The notes: generated by a model from the letters alone, not told the origin. A DNA stretch of 64,000 bases from Nereocystis luetkeana (GCA_031213475.1 JARUPZ010000006.1:2447501-2511500); one strand, 5' to 3'; positions 32,419 to 44,913 are shown, counted from the stretch's first letter. Program-made: numbers and translations.

Positions 32419-32778
32419 GTGTCCCGAGTAACCGCAGACCACATGAAAGGACAAGCGCAGGAATGGATTTCCGTGATGAAAGGAAACCAGTTTTCTCTGT
32501 ATTGTTCTGAACCAGCCGGCTCAACTGTATCTGCTCCATGTCATTTCCATAGTGCATTTCGCGACAAAAATGAAAAAAAGACTGGGTACGGTCAACCTCA
32601 TGTGTATTGCGACGCTAAGAATCGATCCTACACCGAAGCTGAGACAGAGGAAGGAGCCGGTTCTCCTGCAGATACTCCATGGTATATAGTCAGCACGTTT
32701 CGCATGAAAAATACGAAGATGGACTACAGTACGTCAGGCCGACTGCACGTGGACTTTCGCGATAACAAACGTTCCTAA
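32419..32778 (+). CDS. 119-codon open frame, copy 1
   Basis: Contains GYGQPHVYCDAKNRSYTEAE and YIVSTFRMKNTKMDYSTSGR, soluble and mixed-charge. Lies upstream of the long gene on the other strand. In copy 2 the same frame is cut by a TAA (about 62027) but remains similar after it. Length is within chance, and the copy 2 stop argues against a required gene. Confidence 0.27.
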   Translation: MSRVTADHMKGQAQEWISVMKGNQFSLYCSEPAGSTVSAPCHFHSAFRDKNEKKTGYGQPHVYCDAKNRSYTEAETEEGAGSPADTPWYIVSTFRMKNTKMDYSTSGRLHVDFRDNKRS

Positions 32779-33039
32779 TCTGAAACTTAGATCATATACT
32801 AAGTATCGAATTACTAGTAAACGGCAATTACGTACGCAAAACACGTTTCGGATATTGTTTTCCGCGCTAGATACCAGCGCGATTCCAGTACAATTTGTGC
32901 AATGCATCTATTACAGATCTATTGCTGCAGTATGGAACTCGTATGTATGAAAAAAAAACACACCTTGGACAACGTGACACTAAACGTTCTATGTTAATGT
33001 TACGCGCCAGCAAAAACAAACTCGTAACATTTCGTTAAT

Positions 33040-33600
33040 GCGTTGATTACTTTCTGCATTTTCTGTCCACATACATAGGGTTAGTGCGTTGTGATATTTG
33101 CGGGCGATATCCTAGTGTTATGTTCGAGTGTTGCCTTGATCCCGTACTGGCCGCAGTGGGTGTTACGATGTTAGGGTAGGCATCGCATAGCGAGTAACAC
33201 GATGTTAGCGTGTTAGCGAATTTCCTTGTCGCTATCGTAACGCACGTTGAAGGGATAACGTAGACGGCCAATTAAACGTTAACATTATGCCATCGCGATA
33301 GCGATATCAGCCCGTAGCGAGTAACGTTATGTTAGTGTGTTAGCGGGATTGTTACTTGCTACCGTAATACCCTGTAGACGGATAACGTACACGGCCAAAT
33401 ATACACGTACCCAACATCACCATGATAGGGTATTAGATAGTGAAATACCTTGTGGCTATCGTAGCAAACGTTAGAGATATGACGTAGATGGTCAATACAA
33501 CGTTAACATTGTGCTACCGTATCATTCGCAGGAGCGGTCCATATCGAGCAACGTTATTTGAGGGTGTTAACGGAAGGCTTGCTCCCAAAAACATACATCA
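33040..33600. repeat. TTAGCG/GATAACG degenerate tandem repeat, copy 1
   Basis: Units of roughly 110-120 bp share GTAACGTTATGTTAGTGTGTTA, CTATCGTAACGCACGTT and GGATAACGTAGACGGCCAA words with moderate divergence. The theme continues weakly at 34080-34250. Confidence 0.75.
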
Positions 33601-33625
33601 AACGAATTACGTATACGAGGTATGA

Positions 33626-34024
33626 TCAAATACACATTAGCATCATATTAATGTTTAGGCCTTGTATGCAATGTATGTAGTGAGGGTGTGTCTCAACCCC
33701 CCCCAGGGAGCATTGGAACGGATCGAATGGAATACTATTTGGCGCATGAAATGGTGTTGATTGGTTGTGGGAAACGAATAGATTCCGTGCAGCCCGATAA
33801 AAACAGTACATATATCTAAGAAGAGGAAGAATAAGTGTTGCACCCACTTTTCTTGTTTGGAAGGACCGAACGGCCCTATCGAACGGGAACAAATAACAGA
33901 TTATTTGATGTAGATGGACACTACCGAAGATGGATGCGGACACCAAATCTTCTTTGTCATGTGCAAAGGATACCGTTCGTCCCGATTCGGCTGGCGAGGC
34001 CCGGGATTCTGCATGAATGACCAC
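33626..34024 (-). CDS. 132-codon open frame, copy 1
   Basis: Open in both copies (longer at 63267-63731), including DKEDLVSASIFGSVHLHQII and LRYMYCFYRAARNLFVSHNQ. About eight replacements to two silent changes between copies is what unconstrained sequence gives. It could be an upstream exon of the long gene, but there is no splice evidence. Confidence 0.18.
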   Translation of the reverse strand: MVIHAESRASPAESGRTVSFAHDKEDLVSASIFGSVHLHQIICYLFPFDRAVRSFQTRKVGATLILPLLRYMYCFYRAARNLFVSHNQSTPFHAPNSIPFDPFQCSLGGVETHPHYIHCIQGLNINMMLMCI

Positions 34025-34607
34025 GAAGAGCCTCGTTCCGTTCCGCTCGTTCCATGCTCTTTAGTGGGAGTTGAGTTAAGACATACCCTGACACAAGTAA
34101 GCAGATAACGTACACCCCCACTTTAACATCAACAATATCTTACCGCCCTATTAGCTCGTATGTGCGAGTATGCCGACTACGTTTTAGATAGATAACGTAG
34201 GTTACGGTACTGATGGATAATGTACTGTGATGTAGATGGATAACGGGAGGTGTGAAAAAACACGGGACAGTTGACGCCAGCCATCTTATAAACAAAATGG
34301 ATGAAATAACGCGAACGACGGGAGCCATCCTCCAATAAAATCGCTGTATTATCGGGAATCACGTCGCACACAAACAAGGTGAAGAAAGACACAGCTCGCT
34401 GCTCGCACACCCACAGTCACGCGACGATTGACCTTCGATCTCGACATGTAATCCACCCATGGTCAACGAGCTTCGTGCCGGGCAAGGCTAATGAGTGAAA
34501 TATATGGCCTCGGAGGTATCATTGGTATCCGTGGTATAGGGGGCGAGAGGTTAGCCGCGACGTCCTACGCTATTCGTCAAAACTTTAAAAAAGTTCTGTT
34601 TTATACC

Positions 34608-35036
34608 AACGGAGAGGAATCGAGAGTTTTATCGTCTGAATTCCACACACCAGCTGCCAAATCTGTTTTAAGCAGACGCCTGGCCCACCCACGCCACATA
34701 TCACCGGCCGAAGTGTGAGAACTGTGACACTAGTGTGAATCGGAGCCTCTAATGAGCGCGCTTCATTCAGAGTTCGTGGCGTAATCGTTGGGTGTGTCGA
34801 TCAATGGCAAACCTGTAAAATGATCGATATCTTGGCATCGGAGAGGGGTCGAGATTTTTTGTCGTCTGTCTTATACAGACCAGCGCCAAATGTGATTTTA
34901 TCAGACGCCTGGTCAGGCCACGCCACATATCGCCGACCGAAGTGTGAGCACTGTGACACTAGGGTGGATTGGAGACCTTAACGAGCGCATTACGTTCGGA
35001 TTTCAGGACGGTGTCGTTGGTTTTTGTCGATCGATG
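34608..35036. repeat. Two-unit direct repeat, about 230-bp period
   Basis: CGGAGAGG-x-x-TCGAGA at 34608 and 34839 begin two parallel stretches sharing AGACGCCTGG, CACGCCACATATC, CCGAAGTGTGAG and GTCGATC-ATG words in order, about 75-80 percent alike. Confidence 0.8.
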
Positions 35037-35277
35037 TCTGTCAAGGACTCCCATAAAAGTTGGTTTATATAATGTGTCAATGGGAATGACTCTAGTGCCT
35101 TCCAGAACAACAGGGGTTTTATATACATTACACGGCGCGCAATTCAAGCCTGCGTGAGCTGTCCTGTGACGTTAAAAAATTGCCATGAATAACGTACTGG
35201 TGCGGTTCCCAGAAAATCATGAGGCGTTTTTTTGCGGGGATCCCTCATCAACATCCCCTGTTTAGGGGGTCGAAAAT

Positions 35278-35481
35278 ATGGAGGCGTTTTTCGAGAATGC
35301 CATGCTTTCTTCCGCTCCGGGAATATTTTTTAAGGTATCCCCTACTGGAATGTCGGCTAAATTAGATAACACGGCTACGTTACGTTACTGCCACAGGCCG
35401 CTTTTTAAAGGGATCATGTATGGGCCGGCTAAAACTGCAACGTATCTAACGTACGTTAAGAGTTACGTTATCCGAGCCTAA
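35278..35481 (+). CDS. 67-codon open frame
   Basis: MEAFFENAMLSSAPGIFFKV, then a frame to KSYVIRA. The copy 2 equivalent lies beyond the window, so constraint cannot be tested. Low support. Confidence 0.15.
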   Translation: MEAFFENAMLSSAPGIFFKVSPTGMSAKLDNTATLRYCHRPLFKGIMYGPAKTATYLTYVKSYVIRA

Positions 35482-36260
35482 GGCAATTGGATGGGGGGTC
35501 CAAATGAGGTGGTGTTAGTAGTGCTGGCGAGTATGGTAACCTTTTTTAAGGGTGTTATGTGTAACACTCCTCCTAAGGGTAACAAGATGGTGGTGTGTTA
35601 TGTCTTACGCAGCGTAGACAGTAACATTATGTTATCGTGTTTGTAAAGACGCGAATATCGATCTGGGCAAGTTTAGCGTGGGCACGCTCGTGAGTTTCCA
35701 GGTGACACTGTGTTGCCGCGTTACCGTGATCGCTCCTCCAGTGCTAAGACTATGTAACTGCGTTTGAACGTGCCCGTGTTAGGCGTAGATAAGTTTTACC
35801 CGAGGCGTGAAGAAACCGCAACAGGCATTGGTACGAGTAACACCTACAGGTGTAACATACGAATCCTTTTTGTTTTGTTTGCCGTATACGGACAACACTC
35901 CACACATACATCGGACGGGCCATGCTCTTTCTATTTTTTGTACCTACTGTAGCTCGTACAGACCAGTTAGTTATGTCATGTGTAGGCGTGTAAGTCATGT
36001 ATATTCTCCATACTATCCCGCGGAAAAGTGTATAGATCAAACAGATCCACAAGGATAGACCTGCGCGGATTGTATCAGATCAGAGTACAACATGCTAACA
36101 AACCCCGGCAGACGGAGCACTTTTAATAACATACCCACCCTCTTAGATTGCTACCACCGCGGGAACCCATCCAGATCATTCAGATGGTTCAGACGAGCCC
36201 GGTATAATCCTGCACATACATGCCTCGTTTGATCCAGATCCGATACATAAGATATGTGTG
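35482..36260. other. End of unit, no gene seen
   Basis: Holds more CAGATC-type words (36020-36060, 36165-36245) in the reverse-complement orientation of the GATC-rich region. These lead directly into copy 2. Confidence 0.5.
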
Positions 36261-36320
36261 TTGCGAACAGATACTATTTTATTGTCCGTCGAATACTTAC
36301 GACGGTCCACACATTATTGG

Positions 36321-36324
36321 AGAG
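36321..36324. other. Empty LTR-element target site in copy 2
   Basis: Copy 2 reads straight through ACATTATTGG-AGAG-ATCCCGATCC with no insertion, the pre-insertion state of the site occupied at 61-7967. Confidence 0.93.
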
Positions 36325-36445
36325 ATCCCGATCCATACATAAACAAATTAGTTCCTACAGTTTTCGTGTCTTACTCATACGAGCTATCTTCACTGTGTGC
36401 ACATATTGTGCACGTAAACCAGGAATCTGTCTGCCCCGAAACGTT

Positions 36446-38480
36446 CAGATCATGAAGAGAGGATCGATAATCTGTCCGATACAGCATGTGAACGTTCCAC
36501 ACCTCGGACACGTCAGATCCCCTCTAGATTATTAAATGTATAAAAATAGGTACGATTGATAAGCACGATCTTTTGCGGGATCTACATCATTGTTGCTTTG
36601 TTGGGATCAATATTTCACTGATGGGATTTGTATGATCAATATCTTACAGTACCAGGGTACACATTACACCCGTTTTTCCTAGCATGATCCGCATACGTTG
36701 GATGTCGTTCACTTTGTGGGATCTGTATGACCTGCATAATCTGTTAATTGCTCGCGGGTGATTGTACATCAGTCAGTGCCTGTTAAACATGCCTACTACA
36801 GCAACTCACGCGCATTGTATACACATCGGAACCGTTCGGTACAGGCTGGGAGCTACGTTAGGGACATGGCAGCTCACCGAGCAAGGTGGTTGCAGCCACC
36901 CATTTTTCGCCCCTTCACAAGTAGACTACATACCATGTCACCTCGAGCGTCAAGCATCGCGGGTATCGAGGGCAGCAGCAGCAGCAGCAGCAGCTCTTCT
37001 AGTGGCTCTGCGGTTGCAGATGACCTCGGGTGGGGCCAAACCAGCATATATATATCAGCATATATATATATATATATATATATCCTGTAGAGCAGTCTAG
37101 GCTGGTCTACTGTGGTCGCGTAGGATATGCCGACAATGCTGTTGGCAGAGTCTAGGTGGGTGTTGTACTTTCGCTTTACCTTTGAGATTGCCACTCAAGT
37201 AGTGGCACCACTCTCGCGAAGTGGGATTTATACGTGTTAGGTGGAAACGACAATGACCTCTACAAAGCGCTGATTTATGTTGGGCTTTGGTTGTGTTAGA
37301 GTTTCCAAGAAGGATATTCTCCTGAGTTTTATCTTATAGCAACACGTTGCCGCCATTCATCTTACAACCTACCGGTACGAGGCAAGAGCATATTACGTAC
37401 TCGACATATCTACGGACGGGGTGAGTGCATTACGGAGGGCTTTGAAACGCACAACTCTAATTTTCAGTGTGTAAGCTGTAAGATCGTACTGGTACGTGTT
37501 TTTGCACGCACGATTGCTCTGGTCAAACGTGCACGATCTATATAGCTCTTGCACTCACAAGGTGAGATCTGCGTGATCTAGTTCATCATCATACGTTTTT
37601 GTTTTGTTTTCTAGTGTGCGTGGTCCGTATGGTGATCCGTATGGTTCCCAGGAGCTGAATCAGGTTTGCTCCAAGGGAACTATACGATATACACTTGATC
37701 TTACGCACGCGTTAACCTGGGTGGGTTGTGGCTGACCTGCATGATCTGCCCATATTTGCCGAGTGTGATTCGTATGATCTGTGTGATCTAGACAATGCCT
37801 ACCTGGTGAGTACTGTACGGTCTAAATCTTATATACACTTTTTGTCTTTGGTGGGATCTGTGTTACCTGCATGATCCGCATTTTTTTTCGCCATGTATGT
37901 GGGGCTTGTATTATCTGCGTAATCTAGACAACATTCACCTGAGGATAATATCTGTACAATCTAGATGTTATGCCCAACATTTCCAAATCGGCCAAGGTCT
38001 AGATCACTAAAATATATTTCGGTTAATCTCGGTATGTTATGCGTAAGATCTGGTGTCCACAGATATCTTCGGGTAAGTATGCAACAGATCGGCAGTTCAC
38101 ACAGATCCCGTCCGGCAAAATATGCGAATATCACGCAGATCATGCAGAATCTGATCCCAATGGGGCAAACGTGTGGGTCAGAACTAGATCAAACAATTCC
38201 TATCAGGTACACATTGCCTACTGCAGATCGCGTAGATCATCCAGATGTCACCGATGCAAACGCCTGAATACCTTGATAATCATACACATCATACTCACAC
38301 TAAAATGGACCGGTATGTAAGAGCTGGGTCATTCAGATCCCACTACTGTACAGTGGGTCTCCCATGTGCGGAAAATCTGATCATACAGATATCTGATTGC
38401 GGGTAAGAGCCACACAGCGACCATGATCTAGACCCCGCAGGTCACATTTGAACAGGGGTGTATCTACCCATCCATCCAGA
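36446..38480. repeat. GATC-rich degenerate repeat region, copy 2
   Basis: Counterpart of 8087-10150 with the same motif and the same orientation flip near 38.0 kb. Several motif-sized indels separate the copies (for example near 38140 and 38410). Confidence 0.7.
37033..37084. repeat. (TA)n microsatellite, copy 2
   Basis: Two TA tracts of different lengths from copy 1, preceded by an AGC-repeat tract at 36975-36995. Confidence 0.9.
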
Positions 38481-38581
38481 AGGGTCTACCTCATGCAGCG
38501 CAGGTCTGATCTGTCTCACTTGTGGAATGTTTAAATCTCAAGCCAACCTGAAGTTGAAATACAGCAGTCAGCTAAGCTCAC

Positions 38582-38698
38582 TCACGTGTCGTTCGCCTGG
38601 TCGCCTGATGTACCAGACGTTGATGTGGTGAGTACCGTCCCGAGGAGGAAGAGCAGTACCGAGGCAGACGCCGACTTTGGTGCTTTCATAAACCTCAT
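38582..38698 (-). CDS. Putative signal-peptide first exon, copy 2
   Basis: Identical in all 117 bases to 10258-10374: basic start, hydrophobic LLFLLGTVL core, then Thr/Ser/Gly. No partner exon found here either. Confidence 0.3.
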   Translation of the reverse strand: MRFMKAPKSASASVLLFLLGTVLTTSTSGTSGDQANDT

Positions 38699-39611
38699 GA
38701 CACCTTCGTTCCAGAAAAACACACAACAAAAAATGGCATGTTAGATACCAGATTCTGGTATATGTATGGGAAGACTATTAATAATATGATGCAGATGATC
38801 CGAACAGCGGGACAGTATAAATATACGCTTGGCCGAGAGTACGAGAGCGTGAGTCGGCAAAATTCGATGCAAATCGAGCTGGGCAGTGGAGTGCGAGCGC
38901 TGAATTGAGCCCACTGCCCAATCCAAACGAAAGCACGCAGACAAGAAACGATACCTACTACCTATGACCTGTGACTACAGCAGTGCGGCTTGTACAGGAC
39001 GCCGCTGAGGGTGCTGAAAGCAGATCGTCCCACGTTTCTCACGGGATGCGAGCTGACAGCGCTGGAAAGTTAGCGTTGGTTTACAAACAATCGTGCTTAA
39101 GAAAAAAAAAAACTAAACTGCTCGTGTGGCCGGCGAAAGAGAGATAAAACCAATCGAATTAAGTATATTTGACCCTCCTTAGATATACGGACACCCATAT
39201 ATATTTTGTATTAATTGCATGAAGAGAGAAATTGCTACCATCCAGCAGGCGAAACGTGCCTCAATCCTATTTTTTTGTTCCTGTCCACGGCCAAGCGCGG
39301 GATAATTTATGTGCTAAACTACTACTACTGCTGTATAACTATCCGGCGCGGGGAGAGCGGCAACGTCGGACATCAGACAGGGGTGGGAACGATACTGAGG
39401 GTCTGACTGAGATGGGAGGCGACACCATGACGAGACGACCAGCACACGGAACAGGCTGACAACAAATTTGGGAAAGACACCCATAAATATTATTGCGCTG
39501 TGTGTTGTGTGATACTGATACCAGGTACCAGGTGAAATAAATACACGGCAGCTACAGCCGCAACAATCCGGAACAACTTGCCGCGCTGTTCTAGGTACGC
39601 CTCTACAATAC

Positions 39612-39872
39612 TCACGTGGGTTCGTCTATACAGCACGTGCTCAAGAACACGCTGCGAGACGGCACAACCGCGAACGAACAAGAACGAGCTAGAGGAGTGT
39701 ACACATCGCTCTTGGGACGGCGGGACGTTTGGCGGCAAATCTCATTCCGTGTATTATTGCTGATATTCTCACCTGTTTGAAGTCTGTCCGAAGTCGCAGC
39801 GTGTCGTCGAGGAAGACGGGGGGCGTAAAGCGCGGGCTGGTGCCAAGATCTTGGGGCCGGTCGCACAGTCAA
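39612..39872 (-). CDS. Conserved 86-codon open frame, copy 2
   Basis: Counterpart of 11295-11555, with three silent changes and one replacement. Confidence 0.3.
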   Translation of the reverse strand: MTVRPAPRSWHQPALYAPRLPRRHAATSDRLQTGENISNNTRNEICRQTSRRPKSDVYTPLARSCSFAVVPSRSVFLSTCCIDEPT

Positions 39873-39876
39873 AGGG

Positions 39877-40230
39877 TCACAGATCCAACGGAGTCACTCG
39901 TTGGGAAATAGAGGGCAGATGATGGGCTTGAACTTTCTCGTGAACACCGAATCGAACGAAAACGGGTTTTTGTTGTGAGTGCGGTTGTGGTTGTGAGGTT
40001 GTGAGGAAGGTGGGAGGTGCCTCGGGTTTGCTGAACCAGCGCGCCGGGACTGTCACCTTCTCGCTTACAGCCGGGACTGTCACCCTTTCGCTACATAAGA
40101 ACTTGCCGAGGCTCTTCCTGCTTTGAGGATCTGCCGAGTACTTGGCGGATTGACGAGGATGCTCCGCCTGTTTTTGAAAGCTTGCATTCAAGATTCGGCG
40201 TTTTTTTGTAAGGGGGACCCGGCTCGGCAA
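39877..40230 (-). CDS. Conserved 117-codon open frame, copy 2
   Basis: Counterpart of 11560-11913. Most of it lies in the identical stretch, with a few differences only at its 3' end. Confidence 0.25.
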   Translation of the reverse strand: MPSRVPLTKKRRILNASFQKQAEHPRQSAKYSADPQSRKSLGKFLCSERVTVPAVSEKVTVPARWFSKPEAPPTFLTTSQPQPHSQQKPVFVRFGVHEKVQAHHLPSISQRVTPLDL

Positions 40231-40368
40231 TAATAATCAAAGTTACGCCGCACATCCAACCTCGCTCGCTCGCCGGCCCGCCCACCAGAAGCACGAGAAA
40301 CCGATAGTGATCTGCCTTTCCAACTGGCACTACGCTCTCGCTCTCGAGAAAGTGAGCCCTCTCAGGCT

Positions 40369-41063
40369 TCATCGTCCTCCACGCCAAGAACCTGCCTGTG
40401 TTGTCTTCGTCCACGTTCGAGCAAGAGGGGCCTGCTGTAAACACTTTGCGGTGAGACTAAAATATCATCCAGTATTTATTTACTGCTGTACGATATAAGT
40501 AGAATATAGACCAGGTACCTGGTACCAGGTACCCGGTACCAGGTACTCAGTTAATACCACTCCGTCTGGACATGTAAGGACAGTTTCGACAGGCATATTT
40601 ACACTCAACGTCCTTACAATAATAGCGCCGTGTCACGATTATCAGCGAGTGCCTCGAGCTCTCGAGCTGTAGGCGTAAAACACTTTCTTTACCTGAAGTA
40701 GTAGTAGTATTCTTCTGAAGCCACGCGACCGACGATGTCCACCAACGAGCGGAAACTGTCCTCGCGTGTGTGTCCGTGGTGTGTCGCGTGGTTGTGTCAT
40801 CTTCCTGAGTCTCGTGTTGCCTCTCGACTCCAGATTGTCGTTGCTTCGACAAATGCTTGATGTGAAGTGCTGTGCCGCTCTTATCGCGATGATTCTGTAG
40901 TTTCACTGATAAACACCCACAACAGCAGTACAGTACAGCAGTGCCTCGCTTGCTCGGCCGCGCCGCCGATGAAGATATTGCCAGGCACCAGGCAGATCGG
41001 ATCACCGTACAGTCTATCCATGTCGGTTTCAAGTATCTGCATCATCTGTGTCATCTGTACCAT
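40369..41063 (-). CDS. Small basic protein gene, copy 2 (first donor GC)
   Basis: Exons 40945-41063, 40693-40855 and 40369-40434. The frame is kept, with one extra Leu codon in the middle exon. The first donor reads GCGAG-GCACTG instead of GTACTG, so splicing would need a GC-AG intron or is lost. Replacements: Gly to Arg in exon 1, Gly to Arg and AlaAla to GlyGly in exon 2. Confidence 0.28.
40510..40545. promoter_or_regulatory. ACCAGGTACCTGGT palindrome cluster, copy 2
   Basis: Same palindrome as 12197-12226, here extended by a second perfect half (CCGGTACCAGGTAC). A further ACCAGGT appears in copy 2 near 41519 and not in copy 1. Confidence 0.4.
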
Positions 41064-41811
41064 CTAGACAGGTTTCCACGGGGCTCATCTACAGCCTAAA
41101 ACATATGTTTACACGTCGCAGTAGTGACCTTCAGGGTGTACTCTAAACATTGATATTGAATAGTCAGGTTATCCTGCGTGCGGGCCCGGCTTTGTCAGCA
41201 TATCGTACAGTAGCAGTACGCTGATCTGGTACGATCTGTGTGATGGATACATGTTTCCACGTGATGATGTGCGAGACATGCCCAGTATCTGCGGAATACA
41301 TGCCATCGGAATACATGTCATACGTCCCAACGAAGTGATTTGTTTTATCTAATGGTCGATGAGAAAATGAGCGGGATATTAAAAATCGATTCGGCACGTT
41401 TTGCGAGTAGCTTAGTGTCCTTCCTTGCAACTTTCATACACCCGTCCGCGAGACCGCCTAGTACAGAAGTTTTTCGCTGTATCCCCACTCCCCACATCAC
41501 GATATTTTGCAGATATATACCAGGTATGCCAGAGCAGATATGTTCATGAGCTGTAAGGCCAACCCAATGTTGCCGGGTTCACCGTAGGGCGGTATGATTC
41601 GAATGTATGTACAAGTATTACTAAAGTAGCTAGTAGTTCCTCGGTTGGATCTTCGCTATACCTGACAGTCCTTATTGTTCTGTCAACATATACCCAGCGC
41701 AATATTTTATTATGTCAGCGATGTGAAAGTAATGTGCTGTAGATGATACACCCCATTTAGTAGATCGTGATCTGGCCTGCATGTATGCGTAGTTTGATTT
41801 TCTCTCTTCTT

Positions 41812-42115
41812 TCAAACTTTATTGGAAGAGGAGCGCCTCGAAAGGAGCATTATGAGGATGCGACGTGTTATCTTCTCGGCGGCTACCGGTGTTTTTCTCT
41901 TCGGTGTGGGGCCTACCACATCGACTCCTGCCGCTTCGTGGGAAAAAGCAAACCACACGTGAGTAAGCTGCCCGAGTTCGTCAATTTCACGTTTCTTTGA
42001 AAAACGAAAGACTTGTTCAAGTGTACACGTTGTACCTGGGACGACAAACACTGTGAATCGTATGGCATGTTGTGCACTGACTAAGTCTGCAATAATGCCA
42101 ATAGCTGATAACGTG
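41812..42115 (-). CDS. Terminal exon of an unknown gene, copy 2
   Basis: Acceptor TTTATAG, then the same 101-codon frame as 13489-13792 with about six replacements and five silent changes. Confidence 0.4.
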
Positions 42116-43433
42116 CTATAAACGTAGATTCCATACATTGGACACATAGCCGATCCCCACCTTGTGATCTACTGTATAGGTCTTTAGAGGGGGGTAAATG
42201 CCTGATCTCTACGCCCTGTATGACCTTCCGTATTGGTGGGTGGGAGCCGCACAGTCTACAGGATCTAAGAGTCTTTTCTCTGGGCTGGATATATACTAAA
42301 ATATCAAGATCTCACACAACATGACATAACGTCAGGTGACGATTAATTAGTGTTAACAAATGGTCTGCAGTAGTAAAGTACATTGTGACCTATCCGGCGC
42401 AAGGAAACCCAATGTAACAATATCGCCAGGCGGCATCACCCCGTTACCGTCACTCTGCTACCGTCACCACCACCCTGCCACCGTTACCATCATTATGTCA
42501 CCGTGACCCAGTCAACATCACTCCGCTACATTCCCCTCATCATCGTCACCTCTTCGGCACCACGTAACCCTGTTGCCGCCATGCTGTCACGGCATCAGCG
42601 TCATCGTGCCGCACAGTATCGATTGACCGTAGCGAACCACGGAATGGAACTAACTGGCCGAATCTGGATCCGAGTCCAAACCAGTAGCTCTGTGTTTTCA
42701 CGAAAGATACGCCCCGCCTGAACCACCTTGCGCAGCCATTAACGACGGAATGCTAACTCTCGCACGGATGATACTGACAGGCTTGAAAATCATGACATCG
42801 AGGAATAGGCTTCGCCCTTTATCTACTGTAGTTCTTGCAATATCGGCATGCCTGGTCTAAAGGAGGACTGGGGTTTCGCACTGTCCCTGCAGTACTCTGG
42901 CCCCGATCATTCCACACGCTGCCGAAATGTTCAGCTTAGAACTCGCTACTGTGCAGCGGTAATACCCACGCGGATAGATCAGACTGCCCCTTCTTGATCA
43001 ACAGTATATATCTTTCGAGGAAGACAGCTCCCTGCTCTATGCCATCATTGCACGATATAGCGCGCGAGCACCGGGGTATGTCTGCACAAGCTGGCGCCTA
43101 CACACGGGAGGAGTTGTACGGTCTGCACGATCTAGATTTTGATTGGGAGAGGGGGGGGGGGTGTACGATTACGATCAACATCCCGCACACCATTTATCCA
43201 ATTTGAGAGCCCTACGATACAACCCTCACGTACATGTTTGTCGGGGCGACAGGCGTGTGATACCACTCCTGCGTACATACCGGTACCTGCCTGGCGGTTT
43301 GGTCTAATACGACAGCATCTGGACATTAAGTTGTGCATGGGTAATCTGCTGTAGACACATCGGAAGTAGATATCCGCTTTACGGACTATTTCTATTGTAC
43401 TAACCTGCTTGTCCATGATAGCACTCACGACGC

Positions 43434-43679
43434 GTGGAAACCAGCCCAAGAGCTTGTATCACACGCACAGCTCAACCATGGTCCCTACACCACACCTTGG
43501 TGAATCGCAAGGTAGCACGAGCACGCGCTCGTTTAACATTACATGAGGTCGTGAGGGAAATGCTTCAATATCTGGTAGAACTGCAGCCAGCCGCGTATCG
43601 TTCTACGCCGCATCCAGACCGTGGATTAAACTGTGGACCCGAGAGTTTTCTTCTAATGTTACGAGTGCGCATGAGTTGA
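43434..43679 (+). CDS. Highly conserved 81-codon open frame, copy 2
   Basis: Protein identical to 15111-15356; the single base change is silent. Confidence 0.35.
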   Translation: METSPRACITRTAQPWSLHHTLVNRKVARARARLTLHEVVREMLQYLVELQPAAYRSTPHPDRGLNCGPESFLLMLRVRMS

Positions 43680-43962
43680 TGGGAAGTATATTGTGCATTG
43701 TGCAGGCACGAGATGGGCATTCATAACGTTTACAGTTCTGGGTTTCTTTAGCTGGCTTAGTTTGCCCTGTGACAATAGACATCCCTCTGTGCTGCTACAC
43801 AGCATACCACTGTCGTAGTCGCTACTGGTGAAGAGCCTATATCCGTTGGATGGACACGACAACGTCCCGCAGAACCTGCTGCGTTTCTACCGTTGTGTAT
43901 CGTCTATCCTACTATCAATACCTGACTCACACGCCTTCTGCTTTGTGGAGGCTGTGCGAACA

Positions 43963-44547
43963 TCATGCACATCCCATTTGTCCATCATCGTACACTTTCT
44001 GACGACATGACACATGTATCGGCACTGGCCGTTTGAAGACCTCCTGCAAGCACCTCCTGACACGCGTATTGTGGATTGTATATGGTATCGTTTGTCCGAG
44101 TCGAGGAAGAGACATAAACTTCTCGCCCCGAACAGATACATGGATAGCAGCCTCCTGCGAGTTCTTCTCAGTATCCCACCGCCATTTGTTTCCCTGGCTC
44201 TCTTTCTCCCTGTTCCCAAGGTTCCTAACTAACAACACCAACCGCTCAGTTGTCTCTGCAAGGTATGCTGTGGTTCCATTCCACTCCCCCAGATCGTAAT
44301 GTCCAACTGCAAAAAAACGGAACCATGGATCATACGTAACCCCGGCTATCTGGAAGTGTTCCCCCTCAAACGATAAGAGGGTGGAAGGGATGGAAAGGAA
44401 TTCGCGCTCACAAACGTCGATTGGTTGAGTAACCCTTGGTAGGGCTGATCTCGAATGCTGTCTATCCATGCGTACGGTGATGAACGATGAACACGATGAC
44501 ACTAACAAATCTGGGACGATGCGCCCTTTCATGTACACGCCCCCCAA
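43963..44547 (-). CDS. 194-codon minus-strand open frame, copy 2
   Basis: Counterpart of 15604-16224, ending earlier. Strand and coding status unresolved. Confidence 0.2.
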   Translation of the reverse strand: MGGVYMKGRIVPDLLVSSCSSFITVRMDRQHSRSALPRVTQPIDVCEREFLSIPSTLLSFEGEHFQIAGVTYDPWFRFFAVGHYDLGEWNGTTAYLAETTERLVLLVRNLGNREKESQGNKWRWDTEKNSQEAAIHVSVRGEKFMSLPRLGQTIPYTIHNTRVRRCLQEVFKRPVPIHVSCRQKVYDDGQMGCA

Positions 44548-44560
44548 TACATCCCGCCAG

Positions 44561-44913
44561 TCACTACACTATCAGTCGCCGCGCTTGTCACTAACCAATC
44601 TCGCTCGTCGTCCATTGCTCGCCTCGTTGTTACGTCAAACGTTCTTCGTCATGCATATCTTCGCCGTGCTTAAACTGAATCCTTGACAAGAATGCCCAGG
44701 CAAAGAGGGTTTATGGCAGGAAACACGAACGAAATCTTCGCCTCAGTCGACAACACGTGGGCAGGAACAACTCCGACCCCGTCTTCTACTACTACTGTTT
44801 CCGAGTATCACCAATTCGTGCTTGTCGGCATTCAAGGAGGGACCGCCAATGATGACGGGAAACGTCAGCGATGCACCGACCTGAAACACGTCTGGAACCT
44901 ACCGCTCATACAG
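44561..44913 (+). CDS. Short paralogue, N-terminal exon, copy 2
   Basis: Same boundaries and length (353 nt) as in copy 1, with donor CAG-GTGAAG. Five replacements and one silent change lie in the part after the ATG at 44692. Confidence 0.45.

Larger units (their letters stand above)
1..36260. repeat. Segmental tandem duplication, copy 1
   Basis: Positions 1-64 match 36261-36324, and from 7964 onward the sequence matches 36321 onward in the same order and orientation. Without the 7.9-kb LTR element the unit is about 28.36 kb. The copy joins copy 2 seamlessly at 36260/36261. Hand comparison shows 0 to about 5 percent differences by block plus larger indels, near 18.9, 20.5, 22.8-23.9 and 28.1 kb. 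The left end of this copy is not defined because the window starts inside it, so the array may contain more units. Confidence 0.95.
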
